Position numbers and translations under genes: made by a program | Shown here: piece after piece, positions 22,778 through 34,564 of the stretch | Layout: each line of letters starts with the position of its first letter | Position numbering within the stretch: the first letter of the stretch is position 1 | DNA from: Cryptomeria japonica | Lineage: Eukaryota; Streptophyta; Pinopsida; Cupressales; Cupressaceae | Assembly (NCBI RefSeq): GCF_030272615.1 | Contig: NC_081407.1 | Coordinates: 317,530,456 to 317,594,455, forward strand | Direction: 5' to 3' | Length of the DNA stretch: 64,000 bases | The notes under the pieces: model-generated | Told to the model about the DNA's origin: nothing | Databases searched by the model: none | What the model saw: the letters and a program-made list of their open reading frames with translations, nothing else

Positions 22778-23332
22778 ATGGAAGAAATTTGGGATTTGCA
22801 GGGCCTGGTGGCCACGGCGGTTGGCGGAGATTCAAAAACTCCACAACTCAGGCAGCGAAAACCCAGACCCCTAAAGGTAAGTGTCGTTGCAGCGGGTGCA
22901 AGTGTATCTGCACTGGCGGCGCCGCCACCAGTGGAGGTGGGTGAGCCCGAGCTGAGATATAGAGAAGTGTGGTGGTGGCAGTGGTGAAAGTTCGCTGCAG
23001 AGATACGTGACTCCAAAGGGCGGGGCGCTTGCATTTGGCTCGGCACATTTGATACTACCGTCGAAGCGGCACTCGCATATGATCGTGCCGCTTTAGACAT
23101 ACGCGACGCCCAGGTTGTGCTCAATTTCCCTTCTGCCACCACCCCCCCTACACTGCCACCAACGAAGAGGCAACGGACCCTTGAGAGCACTCAACTTCTA
23201 TTCGCGTCGCCTGCTTGCTTGGATCCTGGAAACAGTGCGACAACTGATTCTACAGCCGAGGCGAATATTTTTGATGGTTTGGATCTCATGGCGGCTTTTT
23301 CCGGTGGTATCAAGTGGCCTTTAATGCCCTAA
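22778..23332 (+). pseudogene. AP2/ERF transcription factor pseudogene (copy B)
   Basis: The frame is the same throughout as copy A, from [10 protein letters not shown] to the terminal WPLMP and TAA at 23330-23332. It is broken by a TGA at 22985-22987 where copy A has GGG (the Gly of WGK). Several AP2 residues are also lost: YRGVRRR has become YREVWWW, IRGAR has become IRDAQ. Many differences are C-to-T or G-to-A at CpG sites of copy A, as expected of a silenced, methylated copy. A truncated product of 69 residues would lack most of the AP2 domain. Upstream, GTG stands where an ATG would extend the frame by 17 codons. Confidence 0.9.
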
Positions 23333-24432
23333 TTAAGTGTTCTTTTACTCCACATTTTGATCGGTGTGGAGAAATGATATTGTTACGTGCAGAGAAATTC
23401 ACTTATTTATTGAATATATCAGTACTTACTAGTTCCGCCTTTAAATCGGCTTAGAGAATGTTGTTTGTTTTGTTTAAAGGGTTTTGTACGGGGGTGTATA
23501 CATACTGAATAAATGCTTCACGTTGCGCAATATTTTTTAGCGGAGAGTGCTTTTAATTTTGTTTTCGGGTATTGTATTCTTATTGAATATGTATCATGTA
23601 CAATCGTACTACTATTTTCTACAGTGCATTTCATAGTTTTGATTTTTCTTGTATGCATATGTAATGATAAATGTCCATATTCACTCTCTATTTCAGAACA
23701 ATAATTGATTTGGAAGGAAATTTGTAGTGTTGTTTCTTTAGCTCTTGATTTCTTAGATAATTTGGTCATCAGTTTCATAATAATAATTGATTTCTTAGAT
23801 AATTTGGTCATCGGTTTCATAATAATAATTGATTTAAAGAAAAACCTGAAATAATGTTATTTCTAAAACTCTTAATTTCTTAGATCGTTTGGTCTCCCTT
23901 AAATCAACTTCTCAAGAGGGCTTGATTGTTGCTTGGTGTGGAAAAACATTTAACTATGTTAGCTGGCATGTTGCCAAAGTACGCTTTTCAAATCTGGATT
24001 TTGGGGCGTACTTGATATTTGCATTTTAACTTGTAAGTTCATTTTTGGAACGGACTTAGATTTTGCAATTTTTAGGGTTTGGAATTTTATTGTAATTTAT
24101 AAGTTGTTGAATCAAAAAAATTGTTCAGTTATGAAATGAATTGTACCTTTTCTTCAATTATTCTTTGATTGTATTGTACATTTAGTGTTATTTACACTGA
24201 TAGATATTTTTGATGATATGGCTTATGCAAATGTAAATTTTATTATATTTTTACAGTTCGATAGGGAAGCCTGAGTGGTATGTTTGGACTTTTTTTTATC
24301 ATGAGTCATCTGAATTGAATGCAATCCATCAGAAAATCATTGTGGTATCCATTTATCCCCAAAACGCCTATGATGCCAATTGAAAGTTCAAAATGCTCAT
24401 ACGCTACAGGCATATATTCTCGTGGTTGAGAT

Positions 24433-25244
24433 TGTTAGATTCAATGACAATCCCAAAGACACTAAGAGTGGGGGTGAATCAGTGTCTAACCGATTAGCAG
24501 AATATTTAAACTTATTAATAACTTTGCATCCCAAAACAGTGTACCAATAAATAAGAATTATTGCAATAAACAGAAATAATAGAGACAACATAGAAACACA
24601 CCATAACAAAAGATATTTAACGAGGAAACCCGGTGTGGGAAAAACCTCGGTGGGATTTGTGACCCACAATATTTACTCACTGGCCAATGAATAAATACTA
24701 CTTACAATGAGGGGCCTACACATGCAGGGAGGCCAACAACCTAGAGCTCACTACTCAATAAAGAGTCACACTGACTACAAAATGGATTATCAAATCCAAT
24801 ACAATGTACTGCTCAAAATAGCATCTCATATGCTAGGTTCAGTACCGGTTTAAGCTCAGACAATAACCAAAATCTTCAATGTCAACTATATCACCTTATA
24901 CAAAATTATACATCATATCTCGCTCTTCTCTATCTATCATATGCCATATTTAAAATGACCTATAAGATCTCATACATATATGAGTCTATTACAATGTACC
25001 GTGTCGGCTTACAAAAGATATTTACATTAAAATGCAATAAACAAAAGTTTATTCCATGTTGGCCTGAGTGTCGGTATGCATTGTTGTCGATGTCGGTGAA
25101 GTGCCTGCCAGTGTCGGTGTCTGCTGGTGTATGTAGAAATCTATTGTTGGTGTCGGTATCTGTCGGTTAGTTGCCAAATAGTTGCCAGTTGGTTGCCATC
25201 AATGACAACATCAACTATTCTCATAAGAGTGTAGAATGCCAACA
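24433..25244. mobile_element. Solo LTR, 812 bp, with 5-bp target duplication
   Basis: Inserted in the 3' flank of ERF copy B; copy A gives the empty site. Ends are TGTTAG...CCAACA, and GAGAT is duplicated at 24428-24432 and 25245-25249. No internal retroelement sequence is present, so it arose by LTR-LTR recombination or is a very short element. The ORF at 24397-24669 crosses its left edge and is not a gene. Confidence 0.85.
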
Positions 25245-26204
25245 GAGATTTTGAGTTGACAAAGTGAGCAGGGTAGTCTCTGAAAGAGGCAGGAAGGGAC
25301 AAAAGAAAGAATGTGGTTTTGGTTAATTGAAATATTTTGGGAAAAAAGGAGTGTTAGAGGTGTAGGAAAATCTAGAGAGAGAAGAGCATGATGACACATC
25401 TCATTATGGCCGAGAGGCGTTACTTAGTTACAACACACACTCTGAAATGTATAGCAGGTCAAAGCATTGGTTGTTAATTGGGCTAGTGAAGAAAAAAATA
25501 GTCACCTATCAATATCATACGGAACTCGGAAAAAAAAATGTCAGCGGGAAGAGTAACACTTCCCAGAAATAGCAGATGCCCACTGCAAAACTGGGCATCT
25601 ATTATTAATATCCTTGGCTCCTTTACAACCCAAATGATCTATTTCAAAACAAAAATATTAAGAAAAAGATGACACATATATTATTAATGCTAATGAGTAG
25701 ATAACTTGATCAAGAATATCAAGGACCAAATTAATTATTTAACTGCTCATTTAATAGATACTAAAAACGGTCCATTAAATATAATTCATAGATATCATTG
25801 TGAAAATAATTAATTTTAAATTTTCAATGGTTAGTATAAATGTTTACTGGAATGATCAAGTTACCTATTCATAAGTATTATAAATGTTTAGTTTAATGAT
25901 CAAGCTATTTATTTTATTAGTATTATCATTTAGTCTTTTGCAATCCAAATTATATATATTAAGAAATTTTTTTATATTAAATATAAGATAAAAAAAACAT
26001 AACAGCAATCTCATGGAGATAATACAGTCTTCCGGCTATTAAGTTGTATTAACAAATGGAGCATATATTAGTATTGATTAACATAAAGAAACTACAACAG
26101 CTAATAGTGGATCTAGCGTTACAGTATTTTGCATGTGGGTACATGATAACAAAAAGATACAGTCTGTATAGCAAGAAATAGGAGTGATTTGTTGAGCACA
26201 TGAA

Positions 26205-27360
26205 TCAGATATCTATCCATGAGATCCATCCTTGTGGACCTTCCATCCATATGTTGGCTCTAGTTGTCTGAATGATAAATGGGCTGGCAATCTGCAGTGT
26301 CCTTGGTTGCTCCCTCTTGCTATTTGTGATCTTCTTGACTATGGTTTTCAATACAGCAACAACTGGAGAGGGGTCTTTTGGAGACTTTGGACTACACATC
26401 ACCATGGGATAACTCAAAGATGTAAATCCGAATTGAACCCTTGTCAATGAGTTTATTGAACTTTTCTTTTGATATCTTAATCACCAATGAGATCTGCAAT
26501 GAAACATTGTGAAAGATGAGTCTCCTAAGAGACTTAGTAAGAACCCTCTCTCTACTCTGAAATCTTGCCTCATTATAAAATTTCCAAATGACCCATAGAA
26601 TTTCACACAAGAGAAGAGACCAGACATGATTGATATCCTTTTTTATACATTTGATAAACCCATTCACAACATCAATATGGGAAAAAAACACTATTAAAAT
26701 TAATGCCAAACATGTTCCAAATTTCTTTAGCAAAGAGACAATTGAAAAAAATATGCATAGTATTCTCAGGGACCCTACAAATAGAGTACACAAGGCTATC
26801 ATCATGAGAATGTTTAATAGGAAAACTCTACAATAGAAACAACCATTTAAAACATTTAAGCTTAGGAGGAATAGTAGATTGCCAAAGAAAAGTAAAGATT
26901 TAATACCACTCATTACAATCAATTTGCAAATCCCAAATGGAATTAAAATACAAGATAACATCACCAATAGAGAGCATAGAATTGTAAATCAATTTAGCAC
27001 TAGCTTTTGGTAAAGTGGGTCCATCCATCCATGTGTAGGAGGAGACTCTATCATTTCTCACTACACAAGGCCTAAAGAGATCAACTATGCCACAAGCATT
27101 CTTAAGAATAACATATATATTTTCCACTTGGAGGGGGGGATGAGAAATTTCTATTGGAGGTCATCCCAAGAAATCAGAGCACCATTACAAATGATATCAT
27201 TGAATGTTTTAATGCCTTTATTTTCCCAAATCTTTGCTGAGTGGCCTTGGATGAGATCCAAGGGTTTATTTTTATTTAAAAGATTCCACCAAATGGACTT
27301 TTCACCAACAATAGAGTTATTATTATCCATGATCCCACTGTTAACAATCAAATTTCTAGG
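26205..27360 (-). mobile_element. L1-type LINE, ORF2 C-terminal fragment, minus strand
   Basis: Read on the minus strand, a discontinuous frame begins near 27360 with KSIWWNLLNKNKPLDLIQG and IWENKGIKTFNDI, the segment after the RT of plant L1 elements. It continues through an IPPKLKCFKWLFLL-type zinc-binding (zf-RVT) segment near 26880-26830, and ends in a basic tail to about 26392. Several stops and frame changes break it. No RNase H is seen, unlike the plus-strand fragment it abuts. The exact 3' end is uncertain. Confidence 0.65.
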
Positions 27361-27364
27361 AATT

Positions 27365-28720
27365 GTGAACCTGGGAAAAGTGTGGGCCATTGGTAATGGC
27401 AGAAAGGTCAATTTCTGGGATGATGCCTACATTGGAGGTGCTCCTCTCAATGATCCTGATGGCCCTCAGGTGATCATCCAAGCCTGCAAGAACAAGCTGG
27501 GTGTCAAAGTTGCTGACTACTGGAGATATCAGAAGTGAGTGGACCTGAGCACTATTGATCCCAACCTTAAGCTTGTTAACTTGAAACCCAACCAGGTTGT
27601 CATTAACCCAAGAAGGGAGGACCACCTGGTGTGGGTGGGAACCTCTTCAAGGAATTATTCGGTGGCCTCAACTGTCCTTATGTTGGCTCAATCTTGAGAC
27701 TCTATCCCCTGTTGGGCCAAAGCATGGTATACTGGTTTGACTCCTAAAATAAATATTTTTGTATGGATTCCTCTGCAAAATAAAATTCTAACCATAGATA
27801 ATTTGAGAAAGAGGGGATTTTGCATCCCCAGCAGATGTTATTTATGCCTTAATGATGAAGAATCTGTGAACCACATTTTTATTCATTGTCCTTTTGTCCA
27901 ACCTATCTGGTCGATGTTTTTTTAGTTATGGGGTTTACATTGGGTGTTTCTTGAGTCGATTCAAGACTGTTTCAGGAGTTGGTCTTGTAGAAGAAAAAAT
28001 ATAACTTTAAGGAAACTTTGGGAATTCTCTTTTTCATATATCCTATGGGGTATATGGAAAGAAAGGAATAACAGAATTTTCAAGAACTCCATCAACTCCC
28101 CTGAAGTGGTGTGGGCTAAGATAAAACACAATCTTGTTGAGAATGTGGCGACTATTGGATCTCATTCTTACAACAATAAGGAAGAGTATGAAATTTTAAG
28201 GAGTTGGAATATCCTAGCCTCTATCGACAACATTAACCAACTCAACAGAAGGATGTGTTATTCGTCTTTTCCCCCTAACAACTGTATTAAGGCTAACTTT
28301 GACAAGGCAGCTAAAGGGAACCCAGGGCCAGCTGGTTGTGGTGGAGTTATCCGAAATAGTGATGGCTTTTTCCTAGGAGCGGCAACCCTCCCCTTGCAGA
28401 ATCAAACCAATCACTTAGTTGAAGCCATGGGGGCCCTCCAAGCTATAAAATTAGCGCATCAACTGGGAGCCAAAAAAATATGGCTGGAGGGTGACTCCAA
28501 AAATATAATCAACTGCCTCATCGGTAATCATTTTCCGTCGTGGATGATCAAAAATATTATCCATACGACCAAGGAGTTACTTGAGGGATTCGACCAATAT
28601 TATATCTCTCATGTGTAGAGAGAGTCCAACAAGAGTGATGACTGGTCTGCCAACAAGACAGTGAGGAATGGGTAGATAATGACGTGGTATGGTGAAGGGG
28701 AGCTCCCTTAGGTAGCACGT
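27365..28720 (+). pseudogene. LINE ORF2 C-terminal part: zf-RVT and RNase H, plus strand
   Basis: One reading frame with four stops (about 27536, 27696, 27923, 28616). It starts KVWAIGNGRKVNFWDDAYIG, the W-IG-G-FW-D motif after the RT domain. At 27737-27925 follows the zf-RVT domain, with CYLCLNDEESVNHIFIHCP. RNase H covers about 28265-28670, with the catalytic residues in NFDKAAKGNPG (Asp), LVEAMGAL (Glu) and LEGDS (Asp), and KSDDWSANK after the last stop. This domain order is characteristic of plant L1 LINEs with an acquired RNase H, which removes RNA from the cDNA hybrid. RT and endonuclease are missing, so the copy is 5'-truncated at about 27362 against the opposite-strand LINE fragment. 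Confidence 0.85.
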
Positions 28721-28733
28721 GATATTTTAAATT

Positions 28734-30907
28734 ATGAGAGATATCATGGAAAGCAAGGCAGGATTTGACATCATGTCTCGATATGGTATGGGTTATTGTA
28801 GCATCATGAAATGGCCTCATAATCAGCCAAGAAGGAAGTACGCCATTAATTGCCAAAACACCTTGCATGCTTTTTGGGTAATTCTTTCCATTTGGAGTGG
28901 ATGCTTGAGGAATATTTATCTTCTTCTAGAGGATTCTTCCTTGTTCTGTAAAAAAAGAAAGTTCGCAAAGAAGAGAGGTATTTGCAGGAAATTACAATCG
29001 GTAAAAATTGATAAGATGGGGGGAAATCATAATTGCAAGGAATCTACATAAATAGATAAATGACAAGATCGTCCCCAGGTTTGGGTCATGCTACAAGCGG
29101 CAAAAATGTCGAACTACATGAAGAGAATGCAAGAAAGAAGACCTGAAATTACTAGGATTTTCAAAAAGGGGTGGAAAGAGGGCACTTTGACCATTGGTAG
29201 CAGGAAGGTCAAGGTTAGTGAGACCATGATTGTGGAGACGACTGGTCTACCGATGGAGGGCATAAAATTCTACAGGGATCAGAAGTTGTCGGAAGCAGCA
29301 TTGAAGAAATTCCCCAAGGATGAGGAGGAGAAAGAGAAGTTGGTCAAGGGAGCGACACCTACTACTCCCCCAAAGTAATCAAGAAACTATGGTGATGGAT
29401 TATGTTTGTGGTCATGAAATTCATAACTTTAGATGGTAGATATACCAGAGTTTATAGTTACCACTTTGTTCTTCTAAATCATTTATGGCACAAGGAGAAA
29501 ATTTCCCTCCCCTACTATTTGTTCAGTGCCCTAAATGATGGGATTAAGGATGTTGTCTCTAATCCCAAATCTAACCCTGCGTTACACGAGGGCCTCATGG
29601 TGATCATATACAACCATATCAAGAACACCTTTGTTCAATAGGCTATATCTGAGATGTCTAAGTCAGATGATGATTTGGATGATTTGGATGATGAAGATTT
29701 TGAAGGGTATGATACAGAGGCAGATTTTGAGGAGGACCCTTGGGTCGAGCAAGCGGAAAAGGAAAACCAAACCAGAGAAATAGGGTAAAGGGTCGACCAG
29801 TTGGAAAAAGAAGGGGTAGGACAATGATAGCTGGTACGAGGAAGAAGAGGAGAGTGAAGAAGACATGGAGATAGACAATGAGGAGATTCAAATTATCTCA
29901 AGCCATAAGAAAAAGGGGAAGATGCTGAGAAGGGAGGAGTCGGAGGACAAGAACCACACGCCCCTTTCTACCAGCTCCAAGGAACGGAGAAAGGGTCTAG
30001 CTGGGGAGAATACCCCCAAAAAGTTAATTAAGATGACTGAGGGGAAGGAGTTGGGGTTGGAGGTGAACTTGAACCTTGTGTGGGAGATGAGGCTTAGGAT
30101 GGCTCCCCTCTGGACTTTGACCTTTGTATCAAAAATTGAATGGACTGCTTCTGTAAGATTCTCTTGTGGGTACAGAAGGAAGTGAAAGACATAAAAGATA
30201 AACAAGTTCAGAAAGATAACAAACTTGCATCTTTGGAGGCCATTGGCACAGGAAAATTCAGTTCCCTACCTGACTACTTAAGTGAGCTGACTAAATCTAT
30301 CAACAATGGGGAGGAATTATCAATGCCCAAAGCAATATCTTTCAAACCCTGGAAGATAGGGTAGGTACCACCAAAAAGAAGATGGTAGGGATTGAGAAAA
30401 CCCTTAAAAAGATAGGGGAGAAAAACCACAAGATTCTAAAAGCTTCTTCTGAGAGTATAAAGGTCCTAATTAGCAAATTTGAACAAGCCCAGGGGGATAA
30501 AACCCTTGAGGTAACTATTGAAGAGAAAGACGGCACCCCTGCAAAAGAGAAAGAAGGTCTCGAGAAAAGAACATGAGCAAGTACCAAGAAGAAGCAAAAC
30601 CAAAGCAGGGACATTGAAGAGCTCAAAGGGACAACTACAACAATGGAGCAATCGGAGTTGAAAGCGGCCGAATTGCTAATGAACTTCACCTAGGCCTGAA
30701 TGTTTTTCTTTGCTCTCTATGTTGGCTGGTGTTTAGTTTCTTTTATGTTGTGTTTTATCTGCTGCTGGCTTTTTGTCTTGACCAGTTGTCCTTTCTATTG
30801 TTGTTGTCTTTAGTTTTTTTTCTAGTGGACTTTAATGATTTTTTTTTACTCTTTGATGTAAAGGGTTTCAAGGGCCCTTCAAAACCTATTTTCCCTTAAT
30901 AAAAAAC
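28734..30907 (+). pseudogene. Unrecognised ORF family with LINE-like 3' tail, copy 1
   Basis: Frames at 29088-29378 and, shifted, 29402-29641 encode a conserved block shared with copy 2: a GWKEGT...TGLPMEGIKFYRD part, then ITLDGRYTRVYSYHFVLLNH and SLPYYLFSAL. Acidic and Lys/Glu-rich coding (about 29650-30130) and a likely coiled coil (about 30140-30576, with KKIGEKNHKIL and FEQAQG) follow in several frames. The last 200 bases are T-rich and end CTTAATAAAAAACAAT at about 30907, like the tails of plant LINEs. I do not recognise the protein. It could be ORF1 of a non-LTR element or a host gene copied by LINE machinery. Stops and frameshifts show it is dead. The segment before 29088 is not recognised. 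Confidence 0.55.
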
Positions 30908-30914
30908 AATCAGA

Positions 30915-31250
30915 TTTCTAGTATACTTCCAAGCTTTCCATATTGTTTTAAAGACAGAGTACCCTGCTGAGGAGATAGGGAACTTACCGGAAACCAAGTC
31001 AACAAAGTGGAGCTGCTTCCAACCCTTTGCCTGTTTAGGAAACTTTCCCAATAAAATTGTACGAAATAACGAGAAAGGATGTTGAATGCATTAGCCACTC
31101 CTATCACATTAATGATGATGGACTTCCAAATGAAATATAATCTTTCATGGGATTTTTGTTTGAATTCCAAAACCAGGTTTTCTAGAGACTTCTGTTATAT
31201 TTGGTTTTTCATTGCCTGGTTTTGGTTTAGTTTCCATTGCTGCAAAGTCA
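30915..31250 (-). mobile_element. Short LINE fragment, minus strand
   Basis: On the minus strand, around 31080-30940, the frame reads LGKFPKQAKGWKQLHFVDLV then GKFPISSAGYSVFKTIWKAW. This matches the GW-LV-G-P--S-G--VFK segment downstream of the RT in plant L1 ORF2. It lies between the two copies of the unrecognised ORF family. Confidence 0.5.
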
Positions 31251-31258
31251 ATTTACTC

Positions 31259-33014
31259 ATGGGAGATGACAAAAACAGAATGGATCCCATGTCCTACAAG
31301 AAATGGGAAAAGAACAAAGAGCTATGGATGGAGATTACTGATGGAGGTCTTGTGTCGTATCTCGAGAAGCTTCATCATAATGATCTGAAAGTAACAGAGG
31401 ATTTTGGGAATGGTTGGGAGAAAGGCATCCTCACGACCTTTGGAGAGGAGTTTAGAATTAATGAAACTTTCATCATGGAGATATCTGGTTTGTAGATGGA
31501 AGGAAAGAATTTTTATAGAGAAAGGAAGGCGGTAGAAGACACCATTGCGGCTTTCTTTGACAAAGAAAGTGAGAGAAAAAGGGTGTGAAAGATGAAGGAC
31601 GACAGCTAAAATAGGAAGGACTTGCAATCACTTTGGGCAAAGATGGCCAAAGTGATTATGAGGTACATTACTCTTGATGGGAGCTATGCTAGTATTTTCT
31701 CTTACCACTTTATGATATTAAACCATTTTAGGCACAACAAAAGAGTTTCTCTTCCTTTCTATCTATTATCTTCTCTTGAAAATAGCCTGGCAAATCATGC
31801 CAAAAATGATGATAACCTTGGTCTCATGAGGGGCTAATCATGCTCATCATGGAATATGCTAAGGATCATGGGGTTAAACCCTCCCTAGCGGTTAAATCTC
31901 CCAACTCTTTGACCAACATTGAGGTTCATTATGTGTCTGAAATGGAGATGGACAAAGAAGAGTCTAGTAGGGCTATGGACTGGTGAGACCTCAATGTCTT
32001 GAATGATTCAGAATATCGTCCTTATCAGGAGGAGGTTCCCAATAAAATATTACACCTAGCACTGGAAGTAGCAAAAGAAACAAACATCCTAGATGGGTTG
32101 CCAGTAAGTATAAAACCCCCAACCCCAAGTTACAGGGTTCTAGTCCACCGAATACGAAGAAGTCTAAAACTGGAAAAATGGGGGATACCAAGGGAAAGGA
32201 GAAGGAAATAAAGCTAGAAATCCCCATTAACATTGACTAGGGGGAATGAGGGGATACCCAAAAAGACTTCAATTTTGGTACTCTCCTTAGCATCTCTATC
32301 AAAAGCTAGGAGAACTACTTTCTTTAGGTCAATAAGGAAATTAATTTGTTGAAGGATGGAATTAATGGCATCATTGATACTTTTACTAAGACACCCATGG
32401 CAAGTAAAATGGATAGACTTCTCTGAATGACACAGGATCTCACTGAAGATGTAAAGACCATGAAAATTGATCATGAATCAAGGATTGGTCAGTTGGAGAT
32501 TAGCTTGGAAGAAATTAAGGGTAATATGAAGAGCCTGGCGAATATTAGCAGAGAAGATATTCAAATAACAGTACCCAGGGTCCTAAGAAGGTTAATGTGA
32601 TGATAGCGGATCAAAGAGCTCAGTCCACCACCAATTTACCTTCCTCTGACACCAATAGAAGAAGAAAATCCAGGAACTGAATTTGCAGGGTGCGGGACGT
32701 CAGACCACCACAGGCCCCTATGCGAGGACTAGAAGCAAGAACCACGAGAAGAATACCTCCAAGTCATCATGGATGAGCTAGAGGATATCAACAAGAGAAT
32801 GATTTTGAAGAATTTGGAGATGATGCAATCTCTGGTCTAGTGAGTTTTAGGCTTTTTCCTTGTTATGTTTTCTTTTTTGTTGTGTGGGCTTGGCCCCAGT
32901 TTCTATGGCTAATATGCCATTGGTTCTGGACTGGTTTGCTACTACTTATTTTTTGTGTTTCTCTTTAACTTTGGGTTTTGGGTTCTTGTAAAACCTATTT
33001 ACCTTAATCAAAAA
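31259..33014 (+). pseudogene. Unrecognised ORF family with LINE-like 3' tail, copy 2
   Basis: It starts MGDDKNRMDPMSYKKWEKN at 31259. One frame continues with stops (31493, about 31588, about 31609) through GWEKG, INETFIMEISGL, MEGKNFYRERK, then RYITLDGSYASIFSYHFMIL and VSLPFYLLSSLE to 31837. The block aligns residue by residue with copy 1 but is clearly diverged. Downstream, Lys/Glu-rich and Ser-rich coding remains are scattered over several frames to about 32840. The last 170 bases are a T-rich tail ending CCTTAATCAAAAACAAT at about 33014, matching copy 1's tail. The function is unknown; retroelement ORF1 and retrocopied host gene are both possible. Confidence 0.55.
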
Positions 33015-33056
33015 CAATGATAAATTACACAATAATGAATCATAATTATAAAAAAT

Positions 33057-33061
33057 ATATT
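33057..33061. repeat. Target-site duplication ATATT, left of the Tat-type element
   Basis: ATATT immediately precedes the left LTR and recurs at 48293-48297 immediately after the right LTR. Confidence 0.85.
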
Positions 33062-34551
33062 TGATGCTCTGCAAAAAGGGATTATGTTAGACTAAAACTT
33101 GTGGTCGTATAACACATAAGAACACAAGAAACAAAGAGGAATGTTAGTGTTAATCAACCAAAAACTAATCTAAGCAGGCATACCAAGAGAGATACTAAAA
33201 ACATAATGAAGTATTTAACTATGAAAGAAAACACAACAAGTCATCTCCAAATGCCTTCCACCAAGCTCTTAACTTTGCCTCCCTTGTTCCTCTCCTCTCC
33301 AAGTTCCAAATTAGTGTAGCTCTCAGCAGCTTTTTGCACTATGGATGCCTTATGGAGATTCAAGATGAAAGATGATTAACTAAAATGCTATGCAAGTGCA
33401 ATCAAACTAATTAGATGCTATGAAATGAGAATGATTTATTTTAGACCAAAATAACAATGTGTGTAGTGATTTATGCTAAATGCTCTTCTCTAATATTCAG
33501 TATAATGTAAATGCATACAAGTTTTCAAGATTGTGGCTAAGAATGCTAAATGCTTGAGGGTTTGAAAATGAGGAATGTGAGCTCTATTTATAGGTAAAAT
33601 GGAGCAATGAATGGTTGAGATTGAGTAATCTCAACAAGGGTCGGGATTAAATGGTATTCAATTCATGTGAGGACTTTCATCCCAATCCCAAGTTGACAAG
33701 TGTCAACATGAGATGGGTTGAGAGGGGAGGGAATATGCATTAAATGCTTGACATGACCTGAGAGTAAATTTGGGAGTTAAGGTTAAGGTTGGGTTGAGTG
33801 AATAAAATCATTATCCAAAGAATAATTCTTTTATCCCATGGATAAACTCTTGTGCAAGAGTTAGTGAGGATAACCATAGTCAAAGCAATAAATTCTTGAG
33901 AAGACACATGGGTCACATGAGGGTTAAGTTAGGGGTCAAAGTCCCTAACCATGGGTGCAAGTAGATTTAACCATAAATGGTCATGTAAGAGCCATTAGTG
34001 GTTTGGAAGACTTTAAAGGTTAATGTGTTGAACACACAAAGCAATTAATGCATTTCAAAGACTTTGGAGTCTTTGAGAAGTGACCTCAAGTTGCTTAGGA
34101 ATGTGACAATATTTAAGGGATGGATTGGGCTAATTAGGAAGGGGTTAGAAGAATCTAGAAGGGGATTAGGATTGCAAGTGGGTTTGGTGGGTGAGAGAAA
34201 ATAGGATTTTTATTAAAATAAAATTTATTTATTTTAATAAATAGGTGCAAGTTGCATTTTTAGGAGAATGCAAGTGGAGGGGATTTAATAATTTAAATAA
34301 ATGTTTTATTTAATTTATTTAAAAGAGGAGAGGGGATTTAATTAAATAAATAGAATTTATTCATTTAATTGATTGTGAATTTGGTTTAATGAATTAATTA
34401 AATAAATTCAATAATTTATTTAATTAATAGGAGAATATTTTGAAGATGAATTAATTAAATGTTAATTTAATTAACTGATGGCTAGTGGATTTTTAATCAA
34501 ATAAATAGCAAATATTCATTTAATTAAAATGGACAGATTTATGTGACTACA
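33062..34551 (-). repeat. 3' LTR of the Tat-type element (1490 bp)
   Basis: In plus orientation it reads TGATGCTCTGC...GTGACTACA. On the coding strand it therefore starts TGTAGTCAC and ends GCATCA. It contains the minus-strand TATA sequence TATAAATAG at 33584-33592. About 150-170 bases near 33865-34060 are missing from the other LTR. Confidence 0.92.
33584..33592 (-). promoter_or_regulatory. TATA box in the 3' LTR
   Basis: TATAAATAG on the minus strand in the LTR. The same sequence is present in the 5' LTR at 47493-47501, where it would drive element transcription. Confidence 0.6.
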
Positions 34552-34564
34552 TTTGCCCCTCTTT
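34552..34564 (-). other. Polypurine tract of the Tat-type element
   Basis: AAAGAGGGGCAAA on the minus strand directly abuts the 3' LTR start TGTAGTCAC. The same tract precedes the LTR at 62845. Confidence 0.85.

Larger units (their letters stand above)
22238..25955. repeat. Segmental duplication, copy B (ERF locus)
   Basis: Collinear with copy A (7672-10315 and 17150-17475), about 14.6 kb downstream in the same orientation. Upstream flank, TATA box, gene body and 3' flank all align. An 812-bp solo LTR (24433-25244) is inserted in this copy only, and the 6.8-kb block at 10316-17149 is absent from this copy. Confidence 0.85.

Noticed and set aside
22771-23190. 139-codon antisense ORF in ERF copy B
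   Set aside because: The shadow of the pseudogene's sense frame; it is open because of GC-rich codon bias.
24397-24669. 90-codon minus-strand ORF
   Set aside because: It spans the boundary of the solo LTR insertion, so cannot predate it.
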